From Microbulbifer sp. SAOS-129_SWC (GTDB taxonomy: Bacteria; Pseudomonadota; Gammaproteobacteria; Pseudomonadales; Cellvibrionaceae): 64,000 nt of DNA. Within the stretch, counting starts at the first letter, position 1. The number at the start of each line of letters is the position of its first letter. The DNA is taken from NCBI RefSeq assembly GCF_039696035.1, contig NZ_CP155567.1, forward strand, positions 62,001 to 126,000, written 5' to 3'. The notes beneath the pieces were generated by a model. It did not search any database. It saw nothing but the letters and a program-made list of their open reading frames with translations, and was not told the DNA's origin. Both the position numbers and the translations under genes were made by a program. This document shows positions 53,901 to 62,689 of the stretch, piece after piece.

Positions 53901-56686
53901 CGGTCGATCTGCAATCCAGCGGATCCAAATTCGACCTGACGTTATCGGTGCTGGAACAAGACCAGTGCCTGCAGGGCACGATTGAATATCGAAGTGCACT
54001 GTTTGACCGTGCAACCGTCGAGCGTATCGCGCAGAGTTATACCCAGTTGTTGATCGCGGCCATCGAGCATCCGGATACGCCGGTACGCGCGCTGGAAATG
54101 GTGCCGGAGAAAGAGCGCCAGCGTCTGTGTGCGCGCTGGAACCAGACGCAAGCGCCACTTGTGCAGGCCTGCGATACGCGCAAGCGCTTCGAGCGACGCG
54201 CGCGACAATGTCCAGAGGATACAGCGCTGGTTACCGATACTGAGCGCCTCTCCTACCGGCAGCTTAACCAGCGGGCCAATGCGTTCGCCCGTGTACTCAC
54301 CGAAAGCGGCGTCACAGCGGGCGACCTGGTCGCCGTGTGCCTGAATCGTTCCGCGGATCTTGTCATCGCCCTGCTGGCGGTGTGGAAAGCCGGGGGCGCC
54401 TATGTGCCGCTGGATCCCGATTTTCCCCGCGACCGCCTCGAGTACATGCTGGAAGACTGCGGCACCGGGTATCTGATCTGCAGTAGCGGGACGCAGGAAC
54501 CCTGCTCCGGCTTTGCTGGCCGGGTACTACAGATTGACAGTGGTGCGGTCTTCGACGATGCCGTGGCCATGGAAAACCCCGGCCATGTGACGGAACCGGA
54601 TGATCTCGCCTATGTCATCTACACCTCCGGTTCCACCGGAAAACCAAAGGGCGTACAGGTCACTCAGGGCGGCCTCGTCAACTTCCTCCTCTCCATGCAA
54701 TCGCAGCCGGGCTTCGATACCGGGGACACGCTGCTTGCGGTCACCACGATTTGCTTCGATATCGCGATGCTGGAAATCTTCCTGCCACTCATCAGCGGCG
54801 GCAGAGTGGTGGTGCAGAGCCGCACTGCGGCGCTGAATCCGGAAAAGATTACGCACAGCCTGCGCGAACACGGTGTCACAGTCATGCAGGCCACACCGGC
54901 AACCTGGCGCATGCTGCTGGATTACGGCTGGAAGGGCGAGCCGGGTATACGCGTGCTGTGCGGCGGTGAGGCGATGGGCCAGGATCTGGCGCAACGCCTG
55001 CTCGACTGCGAGCTGGAGGTCTGGAACCTGTACGGCCCCACCGAAACCACTATCTGGTCCTCGGTGAGCAGAATCCGCAACAAGGAGGATGCCGAGTTTA
55101 TCGGCCAACCGATCGCCAATACGCAACTCCTGGTACTCGGCGATGCGCAAACCGTACAGCCGCTCGGTGTGCCGGGGGAGCTGTGCATCGGTGGCGATGG
55201 CCTGGCCAGCGGCTACCTGAATCGGCCGGAACTCACGGCCGAGAAGTTTATCAACTTCCCGCTGTCACCGAGGCGGCGCATTTACCGAACCGGCGATCTG
55301 GTGGAGCGCCTGGAAGACGGCCGCATTGCCTATCTGGGGCGTATCGACAGTCAGGTGAAAATCCGTGGATTCCGCGTCGAAGTGGGGGAAATCGAAGCCT
55401 TGATCGCCGAGTACCCCGGTGTGCGCCAGTGTGTGGTGATTGCCCACGAGGACGACTACGGCTCCAATACCCTGGCCGCCTATATGATTCCCGCCAATGG
55501 CGAACACATCGATATCCGGCAATTACGCGAAACGCTGCGGGCCTCACTGCCCGACTATATGATTCCCTCCGCCTTCGAGACGGTTGCGGAATTCCCGCTG
55601 ACACCGAATGGGAAAATAGACCGTAAACAGTTCACCCGGCCGGAGGCCCGATCAACGATTGACGCCACCGCGAGCGTCGCCGACGGCGATGATGTCTCCG
55701 CGGCGGTGATCTCCGTACTGCAGCAGGTGCTCAAAGTCGACGTCACCTCCACCGAGGCCAGCTTCTTCGATCTCGGCGGACACTCGCTCTCGGCATTGCA
55801 TGTCATCGCTCGGCTCAACAGCCAGTTTTCCTTGGAAATGCCCCCCACGCTGTTGTTCGACTTTCCCAGCGTCGAGACATTGGCGGCCGCGATACGGCGC
55901 TTTATCAATGGCCAGTCGGAAGCCCAGGTGATTGATTCCGCGGAATTGAGCGAGGAGGCAGAAAGACAGGTCGATACGATTGTGGATGCCGTTGCAGCAA
56001 ACCGGGATGCGGCAACCTCTGCGAATGTTGCCCACGGCATGCGAATGCGAGAGTCGAAAATAGCCAGGCAATGGCTGGCACCAATGTTCGCGATCGATCG
56101 TCGTTTTGTGCGGACGCTACTGCAGAAAGTCATTCTCAAGCTGGAGGGTGGATCCACCTTCAGCACCACGATGCGCAAGCTGTATAAGAAATATTATGAT
56201 ATCGACGTGGGGGATTTCACCAGTATTCGCTTTGACCCGATGCGACTGAAGCTCACTACCAGGGTAGGCAAGTATTGCACCATCTATCCCACGGCAACAT
56301 TCCAGAATGCCGACCACCCCAGAAACACGTTATCCACACACGGTATCTTCTACTATTCGGAGCTCGGCTTCAGCCCCGGTTACGAGTTGGATCGGGTCCA
56401 GATCGAGGTGGGCAACGATGTGTGGATCGGCGATGGGGCGAAAATTCTCTATCCGACCAGAAAAATCGGCGACGGGGCGGTGATCGCGGCCGGCTCCATT
56501 GTGGTCGAGGATGTGCCGCCCTATGCGGTGGTTGCCGGCTATCCCGCGCGGGTGGTGCGCTATCGCTTCTCCCGCGCGACGATCAGGAAGTTACTCGGAC
56601 TCAAGTGGTGGCAGATGTCCGGCAACAAGCTGTACCAGAGCCGGCAGCAATTCATGCAGCCACTGGAGGGCGATCGGGTGCGCTAG
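50909..56686 (+). CDS. NRPS A-T-C-A-T fused to a left-handed beta-helix acyltransferase
   Basis: A 1925-residue assembly line. A1 (about 30-530; YTSGSTGRPKG near 172), T1 (LGGHS near 564), C (about 620-1050), A2 (about 1080-1590; YTSGSTGKPKG near 1238), T2 (LGGHS near 1622), then about 1720-1910 a hexapeptide-repeat acyltransferase: VGKYCTIY, ADHPRNTLSTHGIFYY (likely catalytic histidine) and WIGDGAKI, GDGAVIAAGSIV, PYAVVAGYPARVVR, as in CatB-like and polysaccharide O-acetyltransferases. No thioesterase or reductase is present. Aligned to GrsA, A2 has D-I-L-Q-L-G-L-I-W-K, the known glycine code. A1 has isoleucine in place of Asp235, so it probably activates an acid lacking a normal alpha-amino group. 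The C domain core is NHIIYDN instead of HHxxxDG, keeping the second His and Asp. ATG 50909 overlaps the upstream stop. Confidence 0.92.
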   Translation: MNVADKLARDGEGFTLAETEQSVAARFEKQVQIHGERLAVTDANASLSYDALNQLANRMARQILALVPASEPARVAIYLEKGIQYVAAVLAVLKCGHAYVPIDPEFPAARNQYIYGQSEAALLLSNGTNRQGAQALAGTQTQILDLDNVGENTSSENLDLEISPDALAYIIYTSGSTGRPKGVMQNQRNVLHGCMRRSNLQKVTAEDRMTLFYSFSVIASVYCMFGALLNGASLFPYDIQVEGVDKLAGWLKSRGITIYHSVASVFRQFARCYSDSSAVFDIRLVTFGGERVLTSDVALARRVFSRNIEFYTGLGSTETGTMRYFHIGPETEIDAEVVPIGYPVEGVDIQLLDEQGREVAAGEIGEITVRSRYITLGYWKNPQATAKTLSTDPRDPQTRIYRTGDLGQLDPDGLLHHRGRKDFQVKIRGFRVETSEVEAHLIDHPDIAEAVAVARDINNETQLVAYIVIEPGRELSVQQLRNYLRERLNYYMIPTVYVRQERLPKTPNNKVDRNALPPPDSSNELSCTELVNPRSKTEAYLVKFCRELLNRGAVGVNQNFFDLGGHSLTATQLLARINERFSVNLTMRHIFAAPNLESLAAVIDSAEPDAEAQGAITLQRAPADGRLPVSAAQRRMWLAAKLYGNNAVYNISNTVYLEGDLNIPALERALSTIVERHAILRTCFPADEEGPWQQVLPAETIPLETVDLCPVDPDTAIDSAQVLSICRKLLDEQQNLATGPLFRRALIRLGERKFILALVFNHIIYDNIWSSGIFFRELAHLYAGFARGVAVDLPALEFQFADYAFCEQRSLGSAVYERQLAYWQSQLADAPAVLDFPSDRPRPDSPDSAGGHVRFKLPASQWAAVQSFAQHEGATNFMLLVAVWQLLLHRYTQQDDILVGTPTGRRHHTKTEAMIGLFINTLTLRTDFSGQPSFRELLRRLRGVTIDAFSNDQVPFEEVVARINPPRDSRLSPFFQYLFIHRKITGKRWQLPGLKTAPVDLQSSGSKFDLTLSVLEQDQCLQGTIEYRSALFDRATVERIAQSYTQLLIAAIEHPDTPVRALEMVPEKERQRLCARWNQTQAPLVQACDTRKRFERRARQCPEDTALVTDTERLSYRQLNQRANAFARVLTESGVTAGDLVAVCLNRSADLVIALLAVWKAGGAYVPLDPDFPRDRLEYMLEDCGTGYLICSSGTQEPCSGFAGRVLQIDSGAVFDDAVAMENPGHVTEPDDLAYVIYTSGSTGKPKGVQVTQGGLVNFLLSMQSQPGFDTGDTLLAVTTICFDIAMLEIFLPLISGGRVVVQSRTAALNPEKITHSLREHGVTVMQATPATWRMLLDYGWKGEPGIRVLCGGEAMGQDLAQRLLDCELEVWNLYGPTETTIWSSVSRIRNKEDAEFIGQPIANTQLLVLGDAQTVQPLGVPGELCIGGDGLASGYLNRPELTAEKFINFPLSPRRRIYRTGDLVERLEDGRIAYLGRIDSQVKIRGFRVEVGEIEALIAEYPGVRQCVVIAHEDDYGSNTLAAYMIPANGEHIDIRQLRETLRASLPDYMIPSAFETVAEFPLTPNGKIDRKQFTRPEARSTIDATASVADGDDVSAAVISVLQQVLKVDVTSTEASFFDLGGHSLSALHVIARLNSQFSLEMPPTLLFDFPSVETLAAAIRRFINGQSEAQVIDSAELSEEAERQVDTIVDAVAANRDAATSANVAHGMRMRESKIARQWLAPMFAIDRRFVRTLLQKVILKLEGGSTFSTTMRKLYKKYYDIDVGDFTSIRFDPMRLKLTTRVGKYCTIYPTATFQNADHPRNTLSTHGIFYYSELGFSPGYELDRVQIEVGNDVWIGDGAKILYPTRKIGDGAVIAAGSIVVEDVPPYAVVAGYPARVVRYRFSRATIRKLLGLKWWQMSGNKLYQSRQQFMQPLEGDRVR

Positions 56687-56740
56687 ACCGATACCGGAAG
56701 CCGGCGGTCGCGCAGCAGGGTGCGCGGCTTCCGGATCGGT
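56687..56740. terminator. Long hairpin between convergent NRPS and glycosyltransferase genes
   Basis: Starting at the first base after the NRPS stop, ACCGAT + CCGGAAGCC (56687-56702) pairs with GGCTTCCGG + ATCGGT (56726-56740), with one bulged A; CGCGCA/TGCGCG can extend it inward. There is no T-run, so it may act as a bidirectional barrier or 3' end stabiliser rather than a classic terminator. Confidence 0.5.
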
Positions 56741-56776
56741 GCGTGGTTCGATTGGCAGACTGGATAGCGCCGGATA

Positions 56777-57631
56777 TCAGGTGCTGGAGCGGCTGGATTC
56801 ATCGCGGTGCCAGCGGTAGCTGGAAAATCTGCGCAGATACCGCTTGGCCTGGAGGCGCGCGATCATATTCACAACGGTATAAGCCAGAAATTCTGCCGGG
56901 GAGGGCGCAGCCGAAAAGCGGCTGGCTCGCGGCACCGGCGCACTGCCAAAATTAAAATCCCGCTGCAGCTGCAGATTGCCAAGCTTGCTGCGAATCTTGA
57001 TTTTTATCAGTTCGTACAGATTTTTGGGTACCGTGACCTGGCTGGTTGCTGCGCTGCAGATCAGTATATGCCGATAGCCGTGCACGGCTCTTATGTAGCC
57101 ATCGTCGGCAATAATCTCGGGGAAGCGCGCAAACGCCGCGCGCGCGACTTTGTTTAATGCATAGATGCCGGTGCCATAACCGAAACGGGTACAGAACACC
57201 GTCTTTTCCCACGCCGCGTAATAGCGCCGTACCCACCAGCCGCAGCGTCCGGTCTGCGAGATTACTCGGGGGACAGCGATCTGTGGCCGTTCCACCGAAT
57301 CACAGCGCTCAATCAGGTGACGGAGGGACCCCTCCGAGATACGCACGTCGGCGTCGACATAGACGCGGGGAAATCCGGGCCCGAGCGCCTCGGCTGCGTT
57401 CAGCGCGTTGACTTTGGATGGCGTGTCGATGTCCAGGCAGGTAACGGCCGGGAATCGGGTGCGAACGATATCGACCGTTCTATCACTACAACCATTGCAC
57501 GCCACGATCACTGAATAATGATTTTTCGCTATTCCGGGGTAGATGTCATCCAGTAATTCACTGATGGAGGCTTCTTCGTTGTACGCGGGTATGATGACCG
57601 TGGGCAGTTCCATTTTTTTAAGGCCAGACAT
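56777..57631 (-). CDS. Glycosyltransferase family 2
   Basis: A 284-residue inverting glycosyltransferase of the GT2 (GT-A) fold: PTVIIPAYNEEASISELLDDI at the N-terminus, the nucleotide-sugar site near VACNGCSDRT, the DXD-type motif VYVDADVR and an acidic EIIADDGYIRAV. It adds a sugar during repeat-unit assembly on the lipid carrier. ATG 57631 follows the upstream gene's stop by one base and has GGGA ahead; ATG 57613 is an alternative. Last gene of the leftward polysaccharide operon. Confidence 0.85.
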   Translation of the reverse strand: MSGLKKMELPTVIIPAYNEEASISELLDDIYPGIAKNHYSVIVACNGCSDRTVDIVRTRFPAVTCLDIDTPSKVNALNAAEALGPGFPRVYVDADVRISEGSLRHLIERCDSVERPQIAVPRVISQTGRCGWWVRRYYAAWEKTVFCTRFGYGTGIYALNKVARAAFARFPEIIADDGYIRAVHGYRHILICSAATSQVTVPKNLYELIKIKIRSKLGNLQLQRDFNFGSAPVPRASRFSAAPSPAEFLAYTVVNMIARLQAKRYLRRFSSYRWHRDESSRSST

Positions 57632-57632
57632 G

Positions 57633-58571
57633 CTAAAAGTCCCATTGCCGCTGTATCTTAAAGAACTTCCACCACAGCTTTCTGTTGCGATCAAAGTCAC
57701 GTTTGAGCAGGGACAGGAAAGCGAATCCGCAACAGCGAATCAATGCGCCGGTCGCAATGGTCAGGCGGGCGATCTTTACCTTGTAGCCTGGCCAGAACTT
57801 ACGGAAATAAAGCAATTTTGAATGGTACAGGTAATTCAGCTTGTCAGCGCTGGATAGTGTTTTGCTGCCGATATGCATGACCCTGGCCTGGTCGGTCACC
57901 ATGGGCCTGGCACCGAGATTGCGGGCGCGGCGGCAGAGGTCTATTTCCTCGGAATAGAGAAAGAAGCGTTCATCGAACCCGCCGAGATTGCTAAACAGCG
58001 TTCTGTCTATCAGCAGGAAGCAGCCGGACACCGCATCCACCAGCCCGCGTGAACTGATCTGGCGCTGTGAATAGGCGTCCACACCCGGATGACCGGCACG
58101 TTTCAGCAGCGCGTCAATACACAGGCTCCAGGAAAGCAACCCCAGCAGCGACGGCTCGCGCCAGGCATTTTTGCCATCCAGCTGGCCGGATGCATTACAG
58201 GTAACCCCGCCCCATATCATGCTCTGGGGGTTGGCCCGCGAGAAGTCCACCAGTTTCAGCAAGCTATTGTGCTGCAGCCGCACGTCAGGGTTCAGGAACA
58301 GAATCGGCCCGCTATTGGCGATACGGCTGACGGCCAGATTGCAGCCACTGCCAAAGCCAATATTCTTTGGCGACTCGATCAACGTCAGGTTGATATCGGC
58401 GATGTTCTGCAGGATCGCGACGGAGTCGTCGGTCGAGTCATTGTCCACGACATAAATCGCAACCCGGTCCCGCGGGTAATCGCCTGTCTTTATATCCTCC
58501 ACCACGTTGCGGATATCACTGCCGCAGTTGTAGCAGACAAAGACAATGTTCAGCTGCTCTGGTAGTTCCAT
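57633..58571 (-). CDS. Glycosyltransferase family 2, rhamnosyltransferase-like
   Basis: A 312-residue GT2 enzyme of the WbbL/rhamnosyltransferase type: NIVFVCYNCGSDIRNVV, VVDNDSTDDS, NIGFGSGCNLA, LFLNPDVRL (DXD-like), VSGCFLLIDR, GFDERFFLYSEEIDLC.R. The pattern matches transferases that add rhamnose or similar sugars to lipid-linked repeats. ATG 58571 is chosen because GGAGGG ends 5 bases before it; the in-frame GTG 58577 overlaps that site. Gaps to both neighbours are short, indicating one transcript. Confidence 0.87.
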   Translation of the reverse strand: MELPEQLNIVFVCYNCGSDIRNVVEDIKTGDYPRDRVAIYVVDNDSTDDSVAILQNIADINLTLIESPKNIGFGSGCNLAVSRIANSGPILFLNPDVRLQHNSLLKLVDFSRANPQSMIWGGVTCNASGQLDGKNAWREPSLLGLLSWSLCIDALLKRAGHPGVDAYSQRQISSRGLVDAVSGCFLLIDRTLFSNLGGFDERFFLYSEEIDLCRRARNLGARPMVTDQARVMHIGSKTLSSADKLNYLYHSKLLYFRKFWPGYKVKIARLTIATGALIRCCGFAFLSLLKRDFDRNRKLWWKFFKIQRQWDF

Positions 58572-58595
58572 TTTCACCCTCCCCCGATAGCCGGA

Positions 58596-59954
58596 TCAGC
58601 CGGCACCATGCAAGGATATCTTGCCTGGGGCAGGTACGGGCTCTGCGTCGTAGCGGGGTGCATAGCGCTGCACCGTGGTCATGGAAACCGCGCCACCGAT
58701 GAACAGGTAGAAAAGCTCAACCACCTGGCCGAAGTAGGATACGGCCAGGAAGCTGACGCAGTGTACGAACAGCGATGCGCCCACCCCCCACACGATCCAG
58801 GTCTCCGCGGCGTCACTGGTGAGCCGCAGCGAGCGGCCGAGGCGCAGGAAAACGCAGGCCAGAAACATCACGAACAGCAGCAAATGCAGAATGCCGCCGC
58901 TGACACCCTCGAGAACATACTGGTTGGTGATATCCTGCAGGCCCCATCCCCAGTGTGCGGTGGAGTTTGTGCCCACCAGCCACCACTCGTTGAAATGGTT
59001 GATTGCCTGTTGAATCAGGTTGTATCTATGCCATCCGGTAGAACCGTGAGACAGGTCGATTCTCGCCATCAAATGCCATATCGGGTGCTTCATGACGAGT
59101 TGCAGGGCGATGAGTGCGGTAGCGGCACCCAGGAAGATCAGGCGCAGCCTGTAGCGGAACACGTACATGGGGAGCACAAGTAAACCCAGTAATGCCGCCA
59201 TTAGAGATGTGCTGGATGCGGTGAACACGACGATCAGAAAAGCGCACAGCAGCGCCAGTGCGATTTTAATCCTTGAACCGAGTTTTCCCATCCACAGCGC
59301 TATCAGGCCGGGAATAAGGGTGGCCCAGAAAACCCCGGCCAGAATCGGATGTGAGAAGGGGCCCTGGCAGCGGAGCTCGCCATTACGCACGATCAATTTC
59401 TCTGGAACGCCGCCGAAGAGCGTAAAGACATTGTGGCCGGTCGTGCGTTCTACCAGGAAGAACAGCAGCATCGGCATCGAGATCAGGGCAAGCCAGTTGA
59501 ACAACTTGCGCATATCCGCCACGGATCTTATATAGGTCCTGCCAATAAGATAAGCGCCTGCGGTATCGATGGCCCCGCCAATACCGGTAATGACACCACC
59601 GAAGCCACCGGTTAAAAAGCCATAGGCGATGATTCCCCACAGCGTCCACAGCAGCAGTAATTTATCCGGGGTGGTGAATCGCACGCTGTGTAGGTGCCCC
59701 CGCAGTGCGGCACAGGCAAGTGTCACGAGTATGACGATTCGCAACAGGGTAAAGTCCAGGGAGAAAACCGCTATACGCAGTGCACTGGGCATAAAAACGG
59801 CCACCAGTAGCACTGGCAGGATCATCCTTCTGCGCGGCATCAACAATATTGCGCCAAGGGCCAGAACAAGCACCAGCAGCCCGAAAGGGTTGATCAGCGA
59901 GTGGTTCGCCCAGAGCGCGCCGCCGAAGTACGCTGGCATTTCACGTTCAATCAT
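58596..59954 (-). CDS. O-antigen polymerase/ligase-like membrane protein (Wzy candidate)
   Basis: A 452-residue protein with about ten to twelve hydrophobic segments and a larger hydrophilic loop near residues 300-350 (DLSHGSTGWHRYNLIQQA), the layout of Wzy polymerases and WaaL-type ligases. Sequence in this group is poorly conserved, so the assignment rests on topology and context: glycosyltransferases, pyruvyl transferase and flippase genes surround it. Polymerisation of the repeat unit is the likeliest role. Confidence 0.75.
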   Translation of the reverse strand: MIEREMPAYFGGALWANHSLINPFGLLVLVLALGAILLMPRRRMILPVLLVAVFMPSALRIAVFSLDFTLLRIVILVTLACAALRGHLHSVRFTTPDKLLLLWTLWGIIAYGFLTGGFGGVITGIGGAIDTAGAYLIGRTYIRSVADMRKLFNWLALISMPMLLFFLVERTTGHNVFTLFGGVPEKLIVRNGELRCQGPFSHPILAGVFWATLIPGLIALWMGKLGSRIKIALALLCAFLIVVFTASSTSLMAALLGLLVLPMYVFRYRLRLIFLGAATALIALQLVMKHPIWHLMARIDLSHGSTGWHRYNLIQQAINHFNEWWLVGTNSTAHWGWGLQDITNQYVLEGVSGGILHLLLFVMFLACVFLRLGRSLRLTSDAAETWIVWGVGASLFVHCVSFLAVSYFGQVVELFYLFIGGAVSMTTVQRYAPRYDAEPVPAPGKISLHGAG

Positions 59955-60359
59955 GGTTTACACCATTATTGATGCTGTCGATAGTACTGAAGTGAAGACT
60001 TCGACAGAGAGATAAATCGAGCAACGCGTCGATGGTCGCGTTCTGGTGCAGGCACATGCCGTCCATTTTTCGAAGGCATACAAGTGCTGTCGGTAATTTG
60101 AGGCTCAGGGCGAGCTGCTGCCAACAGTAGCGCGGGTGGAGAGTCTTCATAGTTTCAACGGATTTGCTAATCTGCATCTATTTGAGCAATGGCCGCTCAA
60201 TCAACTGCGTTGAAAAGCAGGATGTTTACTGCCTCGGTATTTAGTGCGGTTGATGAGTGCATCAATTTTAGCGGTCAGCGCGGAAAATGAAGTCGCGATC
60301 ATTACGCTAAGCACTCTTTCGCCGCCACAATTGAATGAACCGCGTCAATTCGCACAATT
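59955..60359. other. Intergenic gap inside the polysaccharide cluster
   Basis: About 400 bases between the polymerase and pyruvyl transferase genes with no supported gene. A minus-strand frame of 76 codons (59947-60177) overlaps the polymerase start by 8 bases but lacks domain features; it could be a small gene or a leftover of a lost one. Base composition is lower in GC than the flanks. Confidence 0.5.
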
Positions 60360-61646
60360 TCAGGGGCAGGCCAGGCTGGTCATCTGCAGACAGGACTGTG
60401 CGATATCGTCCATTTGCCGTCTTGCACTGCTGAGAACTTGCGGCAGCCTGCGTGCCAGGGCGGACTTTATTTCCTGCCGCCGACAGAACGAATGGTAGAG
60501 GGCGTGGGCCAGGTCTGCGGTGGCGAGGCATCTCGGGTCGAATACCTGGGCTTCCTGCTCGCAACTGGAAAAGACGCCGAACGTTTTGTCGCTATAGGAG
60601 ATTGCCGCGCTGGGAACACCGGTGGACAGGGATGCGATGGTCGAATGCATCCGCGTGCCACAAAACCACGACAGTCGCGAGATAACCCACTTTATCTCCG
60701 TTTCTGTATAGCCGCTCGACAGTGTGGTAACCCGACGCTGCAGATTGGCAGATAAAGAGTGATAGAGCTTTTGGCAGGCCTCGTGGTCGGACTCAAAATG
60801 TCCCGGTGGGGTCAATACATGGGGTATCAATAAGATACTCGCATCGGAATTTTTTACGATGTTATTGATGACATCACGTAGCGCTTGCGCATAATCCGCC
60901 TTGATCGAAAAGCACCTCGCTGCCCGATCGGGGTCGTTGTAGATAAGTCCGCTGATATTGATGCCGACGATTTCTCCGGAGGAATGCCGCGTGAACTCCT
61001 CCAGCTTTTGCCGCAGGCCGTCATCGGGCGGGGTGACCGGTAGCAGAAAGGCCACGTCGACGCCGCAACGGTGTCGCGACGGGTCAAAATCGGTGCCGAG
61101 CAATTCAGCCATATAAGCATAACTGTATTTGTCTCTGGCCCAGGCGCTGTGGCAGTCGCGCAATATGTGTTTGGCAATTGCGCGGCGTCTGGAAGAGGTG
61201 AACGGACCGTAAGTCTGTGGCAACAGAATCAGTGGCCGTCGCTGCCTGATGGCGAGCTGCTTGGGTCTGCTGATCAGCTCGAAGCGGCGCGCGCCATAGA
61301 GGTCGGTAAAGCTGTCGCCGCCGCTGATATCCAGTACCGCGTGTGATTGTGTGAGTACATCGACTCCCGCATTGCCGAGCCCGCCGAAGAGGGCGCTCAG
61401 CTGCATTCGCGCAATGCTTTCGGGGCGATATATACGCCGGGTGTTGCTGAGGCCACAGAGCTTTACGTCGATTGCTCTGGTACCAACGACACAGCGGCTG
61501 TTGCGCAGGCCGCGGCCGTTGTCAAAAATACAGAACTCGGCATCGGGTATCCTGTCGCAGATTCCCAGAACGATGGATCGGTACAGCGCATTCACACCCA
61601 GATTGCCGGTATCCGGAGCAGCTCCGAGCAGTGCCACACTGGTCAT
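60360..61646 (-). CDS. Polysaccharide pyruvyl transferase family protein
   Basis: A 428-residue member of the polysaccharide pyruvyl transferase family (CsaB/WcaK-like), which transfers pyruvate from PEP to sugars as a ketal, giving negatively charged polymers. Features: VALLGAAPDTGNLGVNAL at the start, ISGGDSFTDLYG, LILLPQTYGPF, then after a linker VGINISGL, LLIPHVL, and late WFCGTRMHSTIASLSTGVPSAAISYS, the conserved RxHxxI catalytic/PEP site. Confidence 0.87.
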   Translation of the reverse strand: MTSVALLGAAPDTGNLGVNALYRSIVLGICDRIPDAEFCIFDNGRGLRNSRCVVGTRAIDVKLCGLSNTRRIYRPESIARMQLSALFGGLGNAGVDVLTQSHAVLDISGGDSFTDLYGARRFELISRPKQLAIRQRRPLILLPQTYGPFTSSRRRAIAKHILRDCHSAWARDKYSYAYMAELLGTDFDPSRHRCGVDVAFLLPVTPPDDGLRQKLEEFTRHSSGEIVGINISGLIYNDPDRAARCFSIKADYAQALRDVINNIVKNSDASILLIPHVLTPPGHFESDHEACQKLYHSLSANLQRRVTTLSSGYTETEIKWVISRLSWFCGTRMHSTIASLSTGVPSAAISYSDKTFGVFSSCEQEAQVFDPRCLATADLAHALYHSFCRRQEIKSALARRLPQVLSSARRQMDDIAQSCLQMTSLACP

Positions 61647-61718
61647 GGTTCAATACCCCTGTCTGCTGAGCAGTAAATTGTATTCATTAAATAGCAGGGC
61701 CCTGAAGCGCGGTATCAA

Positions 61719-62243
61719 CTAAGACACGTCGCTGTCGGCGGAGACCACATCCCTGGTGTCAGGCACGCCAATAAAGTTCTGCACAAAAGTCACGAGTTCC
61801 AGTCTGCTCTGCGTCGGTTTCAGGTTGGGGGCCTGAAGCCGCTCGCGTTGATCGAGATATCGGTACAGCATCTCGCGCGAATAGGCCACGTAGATGCCCC
61901 GGCTACCCTCGAAATGTCTTGCCGTGCCCAGCTGGTGATCGTTGTTGTGCTCTGCCCGCCGGTGATCCCTTGGCATGATGATGATCGGCTTGGAATACTC
62001 CATCGCTGTCAGGATGGAGCCCATACCGGCATGGGACACGATTAAATCGCACTGGTTAATAAGCTCGGCGTAGCGATCCGGCTCAAGAAATTTGCTGAAC
62101 GCCATGTTGCGTGGCGCATAGGTGGCATCGCCTATCTGGGCATAGATCTGTATTTCCCTAGTGCTTGCCGCCCACTGGTCGATCGCTTGGACCAGGCGGT
62201 TGAACGGTTCCTGCGTACCGATCGTGACAAAGATAGCGTTCAC
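61719..62243 (-). CDS. Glycosyltransferase catalytic subunit, Alg13/PssE-like
   Basis: A 174-residue protein matching the C-terminal half of GT28-type glycosyltransferases, the Alg13/PssE subunit: FVTIGTQEPFNRLVQAID at the start, then ADLIN-type segment, LIVSHAGMGSILTAMEYSKPIIIMPRDHRRAEHNNDHQ, the UDP-sugar site. It needs its membrane-anchoring Alg14/PssD-like partner, whose gene overlaps it by 4 bases (GTGA). Start is GTG 62243. Confidence 0.87.
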   Translation of the reverse strand: MNAIFVTIGTQEPFNRLVQAIDQWAASTREIQIYAQIGDATYAPRNMAFSKFLEPDRYAELINQCDLIVSHAGMGSILTAMEYSKPIIIMPRDHRRAEHNNDHQLGTARHFEGSRGIYVAYSREMLYRYLDQRERLQAPNLKPTQSRLELVTFVQNFIGVPDTRDVVSADSDVS

Positions 62244-62689
62244 AGGATGGCTCCACGGTAAAGGACATGGCCGTCTCTGCTGAGGCCGGGCCACTGGGAC
62301 AGGGTGGTGGTGGCGATATGGCGCGCCAGCTTCCCGCTCATTGACAGGTGCTCGACATTGGCGATGCTGTCGATCCAGAGGGTACGGGCACCGAAGAGTC
62401 TCCCGGCCAGAATACAGGCCAGCCCGGGCAGAGCCCCGGTGGAAACCACGACGTCGGGTCGCTCCCTGGCGACAACCCACACCGCGGTGATGAGAAGCCA
62501 GAGAATCCTGAAGGGGGTTTTCCTGCTCGCTTCCGGCAGGCAGTAATAATGTGCTATGCCGTAATGCGCTTCGAAGTTGTCGCCGGTAGACGCGAAAACT
62601 GTTGTACGCGCCTCGAAGGCGTCGATCAAGGCGAGCAATTGTTTCCAATGACCGCCCATAGAGGCTACTGCCAGTACCTTACTTTCCAT
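62240..62689 (-). CDS. Glycosyltransferase membrane subunit, Alg14/PssD-like
   Basis: A 149-residue protein of the Alg14/PssD/EpsF-type family: AVASMGGHWKQLLALIDAF (glycine loop), a membrane-associated helix near residue 65 (LWLLITAVWVVARERPDVVVSTG), and the late ARTLWIDSIANVEHLSMSGKL. With the next gene it forms a two-part glycosyltransferase such as the glucuronosyltransferase PssDE of Rhizobium. It is the first gene of the leftward cluster. Confidence 0.87.
   Translation of the reverse strand: MESKVLAVASMGGHWKQLLALIDAFEARTTVFASTGDNFEAHYGIAHYYCLPEASRKTPFRILWLLITAVWVVARERPDVVVSTGALPGLACILAGRLFGARTLWIDSIANVEHLSMSGKLARHIATTTLSQWPGLSRDGHVLYRGAIL

Noticed and set aside
59947..60177. 76-codon minus-strand frame in the polysaccharide gap
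   Set aside because: No domain or clear ribosome site; overlaps the polymerase start. Kept as a possibility only in the intergenic note.
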